Of a stretch of 64,000 nucleotides of DNA, positions 26,466 through 35,034 are shown in pieces. The notes below the pieces were generated by a model that ran no database searches, was not told the DNA's origin, and was given only the letters and a program-made list of their open reading frames with translations. Position 1 is the first letter of the stretch. Every line of letters begins with the position of its first letter. The stretch is from an uncultured Actinomycetes bacterium (GTDB taxonomy: Bacteria; Actinomycetota; Actinomycetes; Mycobacteriales; Nakamurellaceae): NCBI GenBank assembly GCA_937926105.1, contig CALANS010000163.1:1-64000 (forward strand), given 5' to 3'. The position numbers and the translations under genes were made by a program.

Positions 26466-29400
26466 ATGATGCGGGTGGTGAGGTCGTTCGCCGCGACGCT
26501 GGTGGTCGTGGCCATTGTGGTCGGAGTACCGGTCGGTCTGATTGCCGCCGTTGGGAATCCGGCCGAGCAGTGGCCGGCTCTGGCGGCGGGGGACATCTCC
26601 GACCGGGTGGTGCTGGCGGTCCTGGCGGTGATCGTGTGGATCGCGTGGGCCCAGTTCACCGTGGCGATGCTGGTGGAGCTGGCCTCCGGGATCCGCCGCA
26701 CTCCGGTGCCGCGTCGCATCCCCGGTGTGTTTGCCGCGCAGCAGCACCTGGCCCGCACGTTGGTGACGGCGGTGTTGATGCTGGCCCCGGCGGTGGTGTC
26801 CGCGGTGTCCCCGGCCGTGGCCGCCCTGACCACCGCCGCGCCTGCCGCGGTAGCCAGCTATCAGGTTCCTGCGCCGGCCGCGTCGCCCCGGCAGTCGGCC
26901 GATCTGTCGTCGCCCGCGCTGCACGACGACTCTGCGGCAGTCCGGTCAGCGGCCCGGGCAGTGCAGATCACCTCGGACGGGCCACACACATGGTGGGATT
27001 TGGCGACCGTCCACACCGGGGACGGCCGGAATTGGTCGACCCTGTGGCAACTGAACGCGGGCCGTCCGCAGCCGGGTGGCGCGCGTGCCACCGCAACGGG
27101 GCTGTTGCGTGACGGATGGAATGTTCTGGTCCCCGCCACGACCAGCGAGCAGGCCGAGCCGGCCGAAGCGCCGGCACGCTCCGCGGCCGCCGGCGTGGAT
27201 GTGACTGTGCAGCCCGGCGACAGCCTGGCGAAGATCGCCTCCGACCATGACACCACCTGGCCGCAGCTGTGGCAGGCCAACAAGGGACGCACCGAACCCG
27301 ACCAGGAAACGCTGACCGACCCGGACCACATCGAGCCGGGCTGGACCATCACCATCCCCACTCCGCCCGCGCCGGCACAGGCATCCGCCGGCCTAGATGT
27401 CACCGTGCAGCCCGGCGACAGCCTGGCGAAGATCGCCTCCGATCACGACACCAGCTGGCCGCAGCTGTGGCAGGCCAACAAGGGACGCACCGAACCCGAC
27501 CAGGAAACGCTGACCGACCCGGACCACATCGAGCCGGGCTGGACCATCACCATCCCGTCTGCACACCATCAGCCGCCCGCGGGCGTGGACACCGTCCCGG
27601 CTGGCGGCCGCCACCACGCCGCGGGGCCGACCGCCGACCAGCCCGATTCCGCAGCACCCGCAGAACCGTCCGCGCCGCCATCACCGCCGACAACCTCCAG
27701 GCCGCCCGCGACATCCACATCGCCGCAACCCGCCCGGGGCGCACCGGAATCCGCCGCACTGTCGCCGGCACAGACGACACCGCCGGCGCCGAGCGGAACG
27801 GCGGGTTTGCATCTGGGCGATGCCACCGCGCCGCCAGCCCACCGTCCCGGCTCGGTGACCACGGCTGTGCCAACGCCTGCCGCATCGGCGGCCCGGCAAG
27901 CCAGCATCGACGGCGAGGCCGAGTTCGAGCCGATCGGCTGGCCGATGCTGGCAATCGTCGGTGGTGGCATCCCGCTGCTGGCCGGGGTGAGCTTCCTGAC
28001 GCTACGTCGATATCGCCGCCGACAGGACAGGTTCCGCCGGCCCGGGAGGGCGATCGCCGGCGCGCCCGCCCGGTTGCGCCGGATGGAGCAGGCGTTGCTC
28101 ACCGCCGGGCCTGGCGCAACCGGCACGGTCAATCGGCTCGATCACGCCTTGCGCGGCCTGGCGGCCGCGGTGCGCGACGGGACCCTGCGTGCCCTGCCCG
28201 CCGCCGTGGCCGTCCGGATAGGCCCGGACGGGATCGAACTGCTGCTGGCCCGCGCCGATGTCAGCGCGCCGGAGCCGTGGCGCGCCGACGCCGACGGGCT
28301 GCACTGGCTGCTGCCCGCCGAGGCCCTCCTGATCTACGACGACGCCACCGAACGGGAGCACACCCTGGCCCCCTATCCGGCGCTGGTGTCCGTGGGCCAC
28401 ACCAGCAGCGGCGAGCAGTGGCTGCTGGATGTGGAGCAGATCGGGGCGCTGCGCCTGACCGGCCCCGCAGCGCGGTGCGCGGATCTGCTGCGATTCATGG
28501 CCGCGGAGCTGGCGCACAACACCTGGTCGGAGATGCTGACCGTCACCGCGGCCGGCCTGGGCAGCGAGCTGGCGCCACTGAACCCGGACCGGCTGACCAT
28601 CACCGACGATCCCGCCGCTGCCACCGCGCAGCTGCGGCGACACGTCGCAGATGTCCGCACTGACCGGGACGCCGGGGTGTCCGTGTTGGACGGGCGGGCC
28701 CTGGGCGGCGATCGGGAAGTGTGGCCGCCTCAGGTGCTGCTACTGGCCGACGGCGGCGACACCGCGGACCTGTCGGAGGTGATCGACCAGGTGCAGGCGG
28801 ACCCTGCGCGGCTCGCCGCCGCGGTGGTCTTGACCGGGCGGGCAGACGTGCAGGTCGGCTGGCAGGCACGACTGGACGAGGATGGCCTGCTGCACATCCC
28901 GGACCTGGGCATCCATGTCATCGCCGAACGGCTGCCGGCGCAGGAGGCGGGGCAGCTGGCCGAGCTGCTGGCCGGGGCCGGCGACGTGCAGGACGTGCCG
29001 ACGCCGCCGTCGACGGGAGACCGGCCCTGGAATGATTTCGCCGATGCCGCCGGCGCGCCGGTCCCGGACGCGGCGGCCACCGGGCGGCCGCCGCTGCATG
29101 TGGCGGGCCAGCTGGCCACCTCCACGCCGCGGCTGTTGCCCTTGTCAATCGACGCCTACACCGCCCGGGCGGCTGCCACCGCCGAGGATGTGCAGGCGCT
29201 GGCCCCATCGGTGGGTGACGGGCGCCGCGGCGACGTGGAGACCTCGCTGTCGGGACTGGACGCCGATCTGGCCGACTGGCGGGAGCCGGACTGCCCGCGA
29301 CCGAAGATCACGCTGCTCGGCCCGGTACAGGTGCACGCCGGCGGCCAGCTACCCACCGACAAGCCGCGCGTGGCGTGGAACACCGAGGTGATGGCCTTCC

Positions 29401-30062
29401 TGGCCTGCCGGCCCCAGGGCGCCACCGCCGAGCAGTACGGCACCGCGCTGTGGCCGGACGACCCGGATATCGTCGGAAAATCCAAGGTTCGCCAATCGGT
29501 GCACATCGTGCGCCGTTGGCTGGGAGCAAACCCGCGCACCGGCAGGGACTACCTGCCGACGAACCCGGGCGTGTCGGGCATCGTGTATCGCATCGAGGAC
29601 GCGCTGGTGGACGCCGACCTGTTCCGGCAGCTGCGATTGCGCGGCACGGCCCGCGGAGCGGACGGCATCGCCGACCTGCAGACGGCGTTGACGCTGGTGC
29701 GCGGACTGCCGTTCGACCGGCGCCGACCCGCCGGCTACGGATGGCTCGCCGCGGATGCACTGGACCACCAGTACACGGCGATGATCGTCGATGTGGCGCA
29801 CACCGTGGCCACCCATCACCTTGCAGCCGGCGACCCGACGGCCGCCGCCGCAGCAGCCGAGGTGGCCTTGTTGGCCGGCAGTTTCGAAGACACCCCACTG
29901 CTTGATCTAGCCGCCGCGTGCGAGGCACGCGGCATGGACGCGGAAGTCGAGGCCTATGTGCGGCGGATCATGGCTAACCACGACGTCGACGAGGAGGTCG
30001 ATCTGCCGCCACGAACGTTCGAGATCCTGCACCGCCGCGGCTGGCTCCGCGAGGCCAGCTGA
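26466..30062 (+). CDS. LysM and BTAD domain membrane protein
   Basis: 1198 residues. Two or three membrane helices occupy about 1-120; a degenerate LysM (WWDLATVHTGDGRNWSTLWQ) lies at about 178-225; two nearly identical LysM modules follow at about 245-300 and 311-365 (VTVQPGDSLAKIASDHDT). A Pro/Ser-rich region leads to another helix at about 488-510 (MLAIVGGGIPLLAGVSFLTL). A large cytoplasmic region ends in a transcriptional-activator-like winged helix and BTAD repeat domain (LLGPVQVHAGGQ near 945, then tetratricopeptide-like helices to the end). LysM would bind peptidoglycan and BTAD-type domains usually sense or activate, so it may link wall contact to a cytoplasmic response; that role is inference. 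Walker motifs are not seen. Confidence 0.85.
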   Translation: MMRVVRSFAATLVVVAIVVGVPVGLIAAVGNPAEQWPALAAGDISDRVVLAVLAVIVWIAWAQFTVAMLVELASGIRRTPVPRRIPGVFAAQQHLARTLVTAVLMLAPAVVSAVSPAVAALTTAAPAAVASYQVPAPAASPRQSADLSSPALHDDSAAVRSAARAVQITSDGPHTWWDLATVHTGDGRNWSTLWQLNAGRPQPGGARATATGLLRDGWNVLVPATTSEQAEPAEAPARSAAAGVDVTVQPGDSLAKIASDHDTTWPQLWQANKGRTEPDQETLTDPDHIEPGWTITIPTPPAPAQASAGLDVTVQPGDSLAKIASDHDTSWPQLWQANKGRTEPDQETLTDPDHIEPGWTITIPSAHHQPPAGVDTVPAGGRHHAAGPTADQPDSAAPAEPSAPPSPPTTSRPPATSTSPQPARGAPESAALSPAQTTPPAPSGTAGLHLGDATAPPAHRPGSVTTAVPTPAASAARQASIDGEAEFEPIGWPMLAIVGGGIPLLAGVSFLTLRRYRRRQDRFRRPGRAIAGAPARLRRMEQALLTAGPGATGTVNRLDHALRGLAAAVRDGTLRALPAAVAVRIGPDGIELLLARADVSAPEPWRADADGLHWLLPAEALLIYDDATEREHTLAPYPALVSVGHTSSGEQWLLDVEQIGALRLTGPAARCADLLRFMAAELAHNTWSEMLTVTAAGLGSELAPLNPDRLTITDDPAAATAQLRRHVADVRTDRDAGVSVLDGRALGGDREVWPPQVLLLADGGDTADLSEVIDQVQADPARLAAAVVLTGRADVQVGWQARLDEDGLLHIPDLGIHVIAERLPAQEAGQLAELLAGAGDVQDVPTPPSTGDRPWNDFADAAGAPVPDAAATGRPPLHVAGQLATSTPRLLPLSIDAYTARAAATAEDVQALAPSVGDGRRGDVETSLSGLDADLADWREPDCPRPKITLLGPVQVHAGGQLPTDKPRVAWNTEVMAFLACRPQGATAEQYGTALWPDDPDIVGKSKVRQSVHIVRRWLGANPRTGRDYLPTNPGVSGIVYRIEDALVDADLFRQLRLRGTARGADGIADLQTALTLVRGLPFDRRRPAGYGWLAADALDHQYTAMIVDVAHTVATHHLAAGDPTAAAAAAEVALLAGSFEDTPLLDLAAACEARGMDAEVEAYVRRIMANHDVDEEVDLPPRTFEILHRRGWLREAS
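27198..27556 (+). repeat. Tandem LysM-coding duplication
   Basis: Two copies of about 161 bp (27198-27358 and 27396-27556; period 198 bp, 66 codons) differ at only a handful of positions, mostly near the 5' end. The last ~100 bp appear identical. Linkers between copies are Pro/Ala-rich. Confidence 0.9.
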
Positions 30063-30082
30063 CCCCGCCTGCGAAACCGGCC

Positions 30083-30631
30083 ATGAACGCATCCCGCGAC
30101 GCCGGCGTGCACCACTCCCCAGTGGCCCGCCGGGTGAACACCACCTGGGAACTGCTGCGCGTGGGGTGGGATCGAGCGTGGGCGTTCACCCCGATACTGC
30201 GGCGATCCACCCCCGCCGCCCGGGCGGCAGCGACCAGGTGGTCCTGGCAGTGGCTGGTGGTGGTCTGGTTGGCGGTGTGCGTGCTGCCGGCGTCGCTGCT
30301 GAACGTGTGCTCCACCAGCAGCACCGTCTGGATCGTGGACGGGGCGTCGGCGACCGTCCGACCCACCCCGGCGCGGCACCCCGGGCAGCGAGCCCGGGGC
30401 GCGTCGATCGTGTGGACCGCCGCGTTCGTTTCTCAGGTGGCGTTCCTGCTGCTGTGCTTTTGGTGGGTGCTGGACCTGTGGTGGCCCGGTCTGATGCTTG
30501 CGTCGCTGTGGATGAGTGCCGTCGCACTCGTCCTGGCCGTGTATGTGCGGGACCGCGGATGGCGAACCGGAGCCGAGTTGACCGCCGAGGCACGCCGGCT
30601 GGCCGGCCGAATCGCACCGGCTATGTGGTGA
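30083..30631 (+). CDS. Membrane protein of the transfer operon
   Basis: 182 residues with three to four predicted helices: about 55-75 (WQWLVVVWLAVCVLPASLL), 113-135 (TAAFVSQVAFLLLCFWWVLD) and 137-155. Cytoplasmic ends are Arg-rich. No family recognised. It is 20 bp behind the LysM-BTAD gene and overlaps the next gene by 4 bp. Confidence 0.65.
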   Translation: MNASRDAGVHHSPVARRVNTTWELLRVGWDRAWAFTPILRRSTPAARAAATRWSWQWLVVVWLAVCVLPASLLNVCSTSSTVWIVDGASATVRPTPARHPGQRARGASIVWTAAFVSQVAFLLLCFWWVLDLWWPGLMLASLWMSAVALVLAVYVRDRGWRTGAELTAEARRLAGRIAPAMW

Positions 30632-30867
30632 CGGATCTGGTCGCCTCTCGCCCCGGCACCGCGAGGGCCTCGGCTTTGATGCGAAGCATGCAGCAACGAT
30701 GGGCGGCCGAGGGCGCGGTCGGGGTGTTGCACGCCGACAATGCCCACCTGACGGGCTACTACCGCCGACTGGGGTGGACGATGCGGACGAGCGGTGACAG
30801 TCTCCAGATGCGCTGGCCGGCAGTCAGTCGGCAAGGTGGCGTGTCCTCGCGGAGTGAGGCAGGGTGA
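30628..30867 (+). CDS. Short protein resembling the C-terminal end of a GNAT acetyltransferase
   Basis: 79 residues from GTG 30628 (4-bp overlap with the previous stop). The sequence ARASALMRSMQQRWAAEGAV, then LHADNAHLTGYYRRLGWTMR, matches the last part of GNAT acetyltransferases (the D-N-x-x-x-x-x-Y-Y-R-R-L-G-W motif), but the acetyl-CoA-binding half is missing. Either a degenerate captured fragment kept in frame by the operon or a small protein that reuses the fold. Confidence 0.5.
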   Translation: MTDLVASRPGTARASALMRSMQQRWAAEGAVGVLHADNAHLTGYYRRLGWTMRTSGDSLQMRWPAVSRQGGVSSRSEAG

Positions 30868-30871
30868 GCGG

Positions 30872-31087
30872 GTGGAAGCTCTGATCACCTCCGCCGCCCT
30901 GGTCATCGCGGGCGTGGTCGCCGGCCTTCTGATCGGGTGGGGTCTGCCTCGCGCTGCCCACGACAACACCGGCGGGCAGGTGGCGCCCACCGCGGAGCCA
31001 CCAGCGGCCGGCGGCGGCCCAACGCTCGCCCCAGCCGTACCGGGTGATCACGAGCAGCGAATGATGTGGGGCCGACCGCCAACGTGA
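30872..31087 (+). CDS. Small single-pass membrane protein
   Basis: 71 residues from GTG 30872. One hydrophobic segment (ALITSAALVIAGVVAGLLIG) is followed by a Pro/Ala/Gly-rich tail. Nothing more can be said about function; position suggests a minor component of the membrane complex. Confidence 0.5.
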   Translation: MEALITSAALVIAGVVAGLLIGWGLPRAAHDNTGGQVAPTAEPPAAGGGPTLAPAVPGDHEQRMMWGRPPT

Positions 31088-31124
31088 TCACCACGTGGCT
31101 GAGTATTCATCGGAAGGTGCCACC

Positions 31125-32261
31125 GTGAACGATCGTCCGGCCCCCGTGGACGGCTACGACGAGGTCCTGTCCGACGTCGTCGAGCTGCTCGAGCGTGCCC
31201 GGTCGGCGGCCGCACGCAGCGTCAACGCTGTCATGACGATGACCTACTGGCAGGTCGGTCGGCGAATCGTGGAGGACGAGCAGTCGGGTCAGGCTCGAGC
31301 GGCGTACGGCGAGGCTCTACTCAAGCGGCCCGCCGGCGACCTGACACGAAGGTTCGGGCGCGGCTTTAGCCGTCAGAACCTTCAGCAGATGCGACAGTTC
31401 TACCTCACCTGGTCGCCGCAGGAGATTCGCCAGACGTCGTCTGGCATTTCTCTGGCGCCCGCCGCCGAGCCGGCCGGAGGTCCATCCGCGGCACTGGACA
31501 GCCCAGAGGACCTATCCGATGCCGCGTTCCCGCTGGCGTGGTCCGCCTACGTACGGCTGTTGTCTGTCAAGAGCCCCGACGCCCGCCGCTTCTACGAAAC
31601 CGAAACGCTGCGCAGCGGATGGACCGTCCAGCAACTCAGCCGGCAGATCAACTCCCTGTACTACGAGCGCACGGCCTTGTCGACGAACAAGGCCGCGATG
31701 CTCACCGACGGTGCGAAGGCGACCCCGGCCGACCGAGGAACCCCGGAGGAGGCCATCAAGGATCCGCTGGTGCTTGAGTTCCTGGGGCTGAAAGACGAGT
31801 ACTCCGAGTCGGACCTGGAGGACGCCCTGATCAATCACCTGGCGGAGTTCCTCCTCGAGCTCGGTGACGATTTCACCTTCCTCAGCCGGCAGCGCCGGCT
31901 GCGGATAGATGACACCTGGTTCCGGGTCGACTTGGTCCTGTACCACCGGACGCTGCGTTGTTTGCTGCTCGTCGATCTTAAGATCGGGCGCTTCTCCTAC
32001 CAAGACGCCGGCCAGATGCACCTGTACCTGAACTACGCCCGCGAGAACTGGATGAAACCCGGCGAGAACCCTCCGGTCGGGCTCATCTTATGCGCCGAGA
32101 AAGGCGCCGACGAGGCCAGATATGCCCTCGACGGTCTCCCCAACCCCGTCCTCGCCTCCGAGTACCGGCTCGCCCTTCCCAACGAAAGGGCTCTCGAGTT
32201 GGAGCTGGCCCGCACACGACGTGAGCTGGACTCGCGCCAGCCGGAGGCCCCGACCGACTGA
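31125..32261 (+). CDS. YhcG/DUF1016 family PDDEXK nuclease
   Basis: About 378 residues. I choose GTG 31125, which has a CGGAAGG ribosome binding site; GTG 31095 is possible. The N-terminal DUF1016 helical domain is visible (TYWQVGRRIVEDEQ, GFSRQNLQQMRQFYLTW), and the C-terminal PDDEXK nuclease domain reads FVDLVLYHR-like: WFRVDLVLYHRTLRCLLLVD followed by LKIG, giving the D...(D)xK catalytic set (FRVDLVLYH, LVDLKIG). Members are linked to mobile elements, and some to restriction-like or defence functions, without an established activity for this one. It interrupts the otherwise structural operon and is followed by a hairpin, so it may be a cargo gene. Confidence 0.85.
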   Translation: MNDRPAPVDGYDEVLSDVVELLERARSAAARSVNAVMTMTYWQVGRRIVEDEQSGQARAAYGEALLKRPAGDLTRRFGRGFSRQNLQQMRQFYLTWSPQEIRQTSSGISLAPAAEPAGGPSAALDSPEDLSDAAFPLAWSAYVRLLSVKSPDARRFYETETLRSGWTVQQLSRQINSLYYERTALSTNKAAMLTDGAKATPADRGTPEEAIKDPLVLEFLGLKDEYSESDLEDALINHLAEFLLELGDDFTFLSRQRRLRIDDTWFRVDLVLYHRTLRCLLLVDLKIGRFSYQDAGQMHLYLNYARENWMKPGENPPVGLILCAEKGADEARYALDGLPNPVLASEYRLALPNERALELELARTRRELDSRQPEAPTD

Positions 32262-32279
32262 TCCGGACAGCTAATCCGA

Positions 32280-32304
32280 ATATGCCAGACAGCGTCTGGC
32301 ATAT
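32280..32304. terminator. Perfect 11-bp hairpin after the YhcG gene
   Basis: ATATGCCAGAC (32280-32290) pairs exactly with GTCTGGCATAT (32294-32304) around an AGC loop, 18 bp after the nuclease stop. There is no T-run, which is common for actinobacterial hairpin terminators; a regulator binding site is the alternative. A related shorter dyad (GCCAGAC...GTCTGGC) lies inside the nuclease gene near 31431-31450. Confidence 0.5.
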
Positions 32305-32499
32305 CTGGACGGGCCGCATGCAGGGAAGGCCGGCCGGCTAATCATGTGTGAGCGGGTTGACGGCCTGGTCGCCGGCATTCGGCCGGGGTGACAGGGCCGA
32401 TCGGCCGGCGCTGGTGGCCGGCCGGAGGTCAGGCGTGTTCGTGCAGGTGGGGCCGCTGTTACCCCTGCTGCGCTGCGGCTGGGGGTGGCAGCTGCTGGC

Positions 32500-33339
32500 A
32501 TGGCGTTAACAGGGGGTGGGACAGCGGTTCGCAGCGTGGTCGGTGTCGGGTTCGGCATCGATTCATGCGGGGTGGCTGTGTTCCGAGACAACGCGATCGT
32601 GGGCTGCTGGACGGCGCTGGCCGACCGACTGGACCGGGCTGGAGTGCTCGCGCGGTGGGCTTCGTTGGAGCCGGCGCTGGACGGGGTCGGTTCGGTCGGC
32701 GAGTTGCCGACGCTGACGGCGCAGGGCTGCGACCCGCAGGCGGCCGATGAGCTGATCGGCGCGCTGGTGCGTCGCGCGGCGGTGGCCGGCGGAGGCGATG
32801 CGGACGCCGCGGTGCTGGTGGTGCATCTGCTGTCGCGGGGCGTGCTGGCGTTGGCGCGGCGCCTGGCGGATCTGTCCGACTGCGTGGTGGACCTGGCGGT
32901 GGGGGAGTTGTGCTGCCAGATACGCGCGTTCCCGATCGATCGGCGGCACCGGGCCTACGCGGCGTCGCTGTTGCGGGACACCCGCAGCGCGCTGCTGGCG
33001 GAGCTGCGGCCGGCGCGGCGCCGCGCCGAGGTGTTGATCGATCCGCTGGATGGGCAAGCGACGGCACTGTGGGAGCACGCAGCTGCCGCCGCGGTGTCCG
33101 GCGGCCAGGGGCCGGAGTTGGGCGAGGTGCTGCGCTACGCGGTGGACGCCCGGCTGGTCTCGGCCGACGATGCGCGGCTGCTGACGGAGGTCACTCGCCA
33201 CGGCGGGTACGGCGGCCGCGGTCGGGAGCGAGCGGCGTCGGCGCTGGGGTGCAGCGTCCGCACGGTGGGTCGCCGCCGGGCGTCCGCGGTGGCGGCGCTG
33301 CATCGAGCGGCCCCCTTGTTGGCGGCGGCTTTGACGTGA
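32500..33339 (+). CDS. Probable HTH (sigma region 4-like) regulator of the transfer region
   Basis: About 279 residues (start ATG 32500 or GTG 32485/32536; none has a decisive ribosome binding site). The C-terminus reads ERAASALGCSVRTVGRRRAS, a helix-turn-helix like sigma factor region 4; the central part has conserved-looking helices (LARRLADLSDCVVDLAVGEL, RAFPIDRRHRAYAASLLRD). I infer a DNA-binding regulator of the genes that follow. It begins a new run after the hairpin at 32280, so the promoter of the second half of the cluster may lie at 32305-32500. Confidence 0.6.
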   Translation: MALTGGGTAVRSVVGVGFGIDSCGVAVFRDNAIVGCWTALADRLDRAGVLARWASLEPALDGVGSVGELPTLTAQGCDPQAADELIGALVRRAAVAGGGDADAAVLVVHLLSRGVLALARRLADLSDCVVDLAVGELCCQIRAFPIDRRHRAYAASLLRDTRSALLAELRPARRRAEVLIDPLDGQATALWEHAAAAAVSGGQGPELGEVLRYAVDARLVSADDARLLTEVTRHGGYGGRGRERAASALGCSVRTVGRRRASAVAALHRAAPLLAAALT

Positions 33340-33413
33340 TCGGTGACCGATTCACCGCGCACCGGCACCTGGTGTCAGTGCCGGCGGCAGGACGGAAGGA
33401 ACGGGGGTGCACG

Positions 33414-33704
33414 GTGACGGGATCGGTGCGGCCGATGGCGGACGACGGCCGGGTCGCGGACATGCTTGCGACGGTGGCCGCGGCGAACGGCCGGCTGGCC
33501 GTGGAGCTGGATGTGATCGTCGCCGGCCGCGACTCGGTTAGCCAGGCGACGATCACCAGGCTGCGGCATCTGATCGACCAGGTCCAGCCTGCGGTCGCGG
33601 CGCGGGAACAGCTCGCGCTGATGGACCCGGCGGTGCTGCTGGACGGGGTGGCGGAGTGGAAGGTCCGCCGCTGCCCCGGCCTTCGCAGCGGGGGCGCCAG
33701 GTGA
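33414..33704 (+). CDS. Small hypothetical protein
   Basis: About 96 residues from GTG 33414. Largely helical (ATVAAANGRLAVELDVIVAG, TITRLRHLIDQVQPAVAARE). No recognised family. Overlaps the next gene by 4 bp. Confidence 0.5.
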   Translation: MTGSVRPMADDGRVADMLATVAAANGRLAVELDVIVAGRDSVSQATITRLRHLIDQVQPAVAAREQLALMDPAVLLDGVAEWKVRRCPGLRSGGAR

Positions 33705-34702
33705 GTGTGCGGGAACGCGAGCACCATGACTCCCAATCCGTGGCGCCACTGGCGCGGGACCGGCTGGGCGAGTTGACGGTTCCGGAGTTGCTTGAGGTGA
33801 TTCGCAGGCAGCAGGAGACACCGGTCGTGGCCGGAGCGCCCCCGGGGCCGCGAGGACCGCTCGTAGGGTGGGGCGCCGCGCCGGTTGCGCTGCCGCGAAT
33901 CGCGACCACGCTGCACTCGACCGACGGTGCTTTGATGCCGCCGCCGGCTGCGCCGCGCCGGCGGCAGTGCAGCAGCCGCGACACGGTGCGGGCCTTCCTG
34001 TCCGACCCCCGTCGCCGGCATCGGGTGGCAGCGGAACCCGGCGGCAGCCCCGTGGTGGCGGTGATGTCGCTGTTCGGCGGCGTGGGCGCGAGCACGACCG
34101 CGGGGGCGCTGGCCCGCCGGTGGGCCAGCGGCGGGCGGCGGGTGGTGCTGGCAGACGCAACCGGGGCGTTCGACCCGCACTGGCCGGGTGAGTTGCGGGC
34201 ACCGCGGGTGGCCCAGTGGCCGGACCTGCGCGACGACCGGCAGGTGGCCGGTCTGATCGCGGCGAGGCTGCGGGCCGCCCCGGCGGTCGTGATCGACGGC
34301 GGCCGGGCCGGATCGTGCCCTCCGATCCAGGCGGTACGAGCCGTCGTGGACGCGGCACGACGGCTTCATGCCGTGGCCGTGCTGGACCTGCCCGCCGGGG
34401 ATGGCTGGCTGGCCGCCACGGCGCCGATCGGCGCCGATGTGGTGGCGCTGTGTTGCCGCGCGCAGCCGCGGCAGCTGCGGGTGTCGGCCGAATGCCTGCG
34501 CGATTTGGCCGCGGCGGGGCGGTGTCTGCCGCCGGTGATCGGCGTGGTGACCGGCCCGGGCCGGGCCGGGGCGGCGCTGGCCGCCGGGTCGGATGTGACC
34601 GCTGGGTGGGTGCGCCTGTGCCGGGCCGCGGCCGGGGCGGGTGTGACCGTGCTGGCCGCAGCCGCGGATCTTGCAGGACAGGACAAGGGAGGGGTGCGCT
34701 GA
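33701..34702 (+). CDS. Second ParA/MinD-fold ATPase-like protein
   Basis: 333 residues. After a ~110-residue variable N-terminus comes VVAVMSLFGGVGASTTAGAL, a MinD/ParA-like nucleotide loop in which the usual KGGxGK[ST] has become GGVGASTT: both the signature lysine and the invariant P-loop lysine are missing. VVIDGG (Walker B place) and VAVLDLPAGDGW follow. It may bind nucleotide weakly or act as a non-hydrolysing partner of the CpaE-like ATPase at 20814. Translation starts at GTG 33701, overlapping the previous stop. Confidence 0.7.
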   Translation: MSVREREHHDSQSVAPLARDRLGELTVPELLEVIRRQQETPVVAGAPPGPRGPLVGWGAAPVALPRIATTLHSTDGALMPPPAAPRRRQCSSRDTVRAFLSDPRRRHRVAAEPGGSPVVAVMSLFGGVGASTTAGALARRWASGGRRVVLADATGAFDPHWPGELRAPRVAQWPDLRDDRQVAGLIAARLRAAPAVVIDGGRAGSCPPIQAVRAVVDAARRLHAVAVLDLPAGDGWLAATAPIGADVVALCCRAQPRQLRVSAECLRDLAAAGRCLPPVIGVVTGPGRAGAALAAGSDVTAGWVRLCRAAAGAGVTVLAAAADLAGQDKGGVR

Positions 34703-35028
34703 TGTGGTTGATCGGAATGCTGGGTGCGGCGGTGAAGCCGACGCCGCCGGGCAGCGACGGCAGCTGGAAGATCCCGAAGATCGTGCCGGATTTCACCGGG
34801 CCGGGCATAGCGGGTGTCAGTTCCATTGGGGACTGGATCGCTGGGTTCGCGCTGGTCGCGGCCGGGATCGTGATGGTGCTCGGCGTGTTGATCGCCGCGG
34901 TCGGCCCGCGGCTGAGCTTCATCCACGCCAAGGCGCTGGGCGTCGGCGGCATTCTCGGCGGCTTAGCGATCGGGGCAGTGGTCTCGCTGTCCACCGACGC
35001 GGTGGGCACCGTCGGCGGCTGGTTCTAG
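34702..35028 (+). CDS. Small two-helix membrane protein, possible T4SS pilin-like subunit
   Basis: 108 residues with two hydrophobic helices (about 45-70, DWIAGFALVAAGIVMVLGVL; and 78-100, ALGVGGILGGLAIGAVVSLS), a layout shared by VirB2/TrbC-type subunits and PrgI-like proteins. It starts with a TGATG one-base overlap. Its place just before the VirB8-like and VirB6-like genes supports a membrane-complex role. Confidence 0.55.
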   Translation: MWLIGMLGAAVKPTPPGSDGSWKIPKIVPDFTGPGIAGVSSIGDWIAGFALVAAGIVMVLGVLIAAVGPRLSFIHAKALGVGGILGGLAIGAVVSLSTDAVGTVGGWF

Positions 35029-35034
35029 CGGGCT

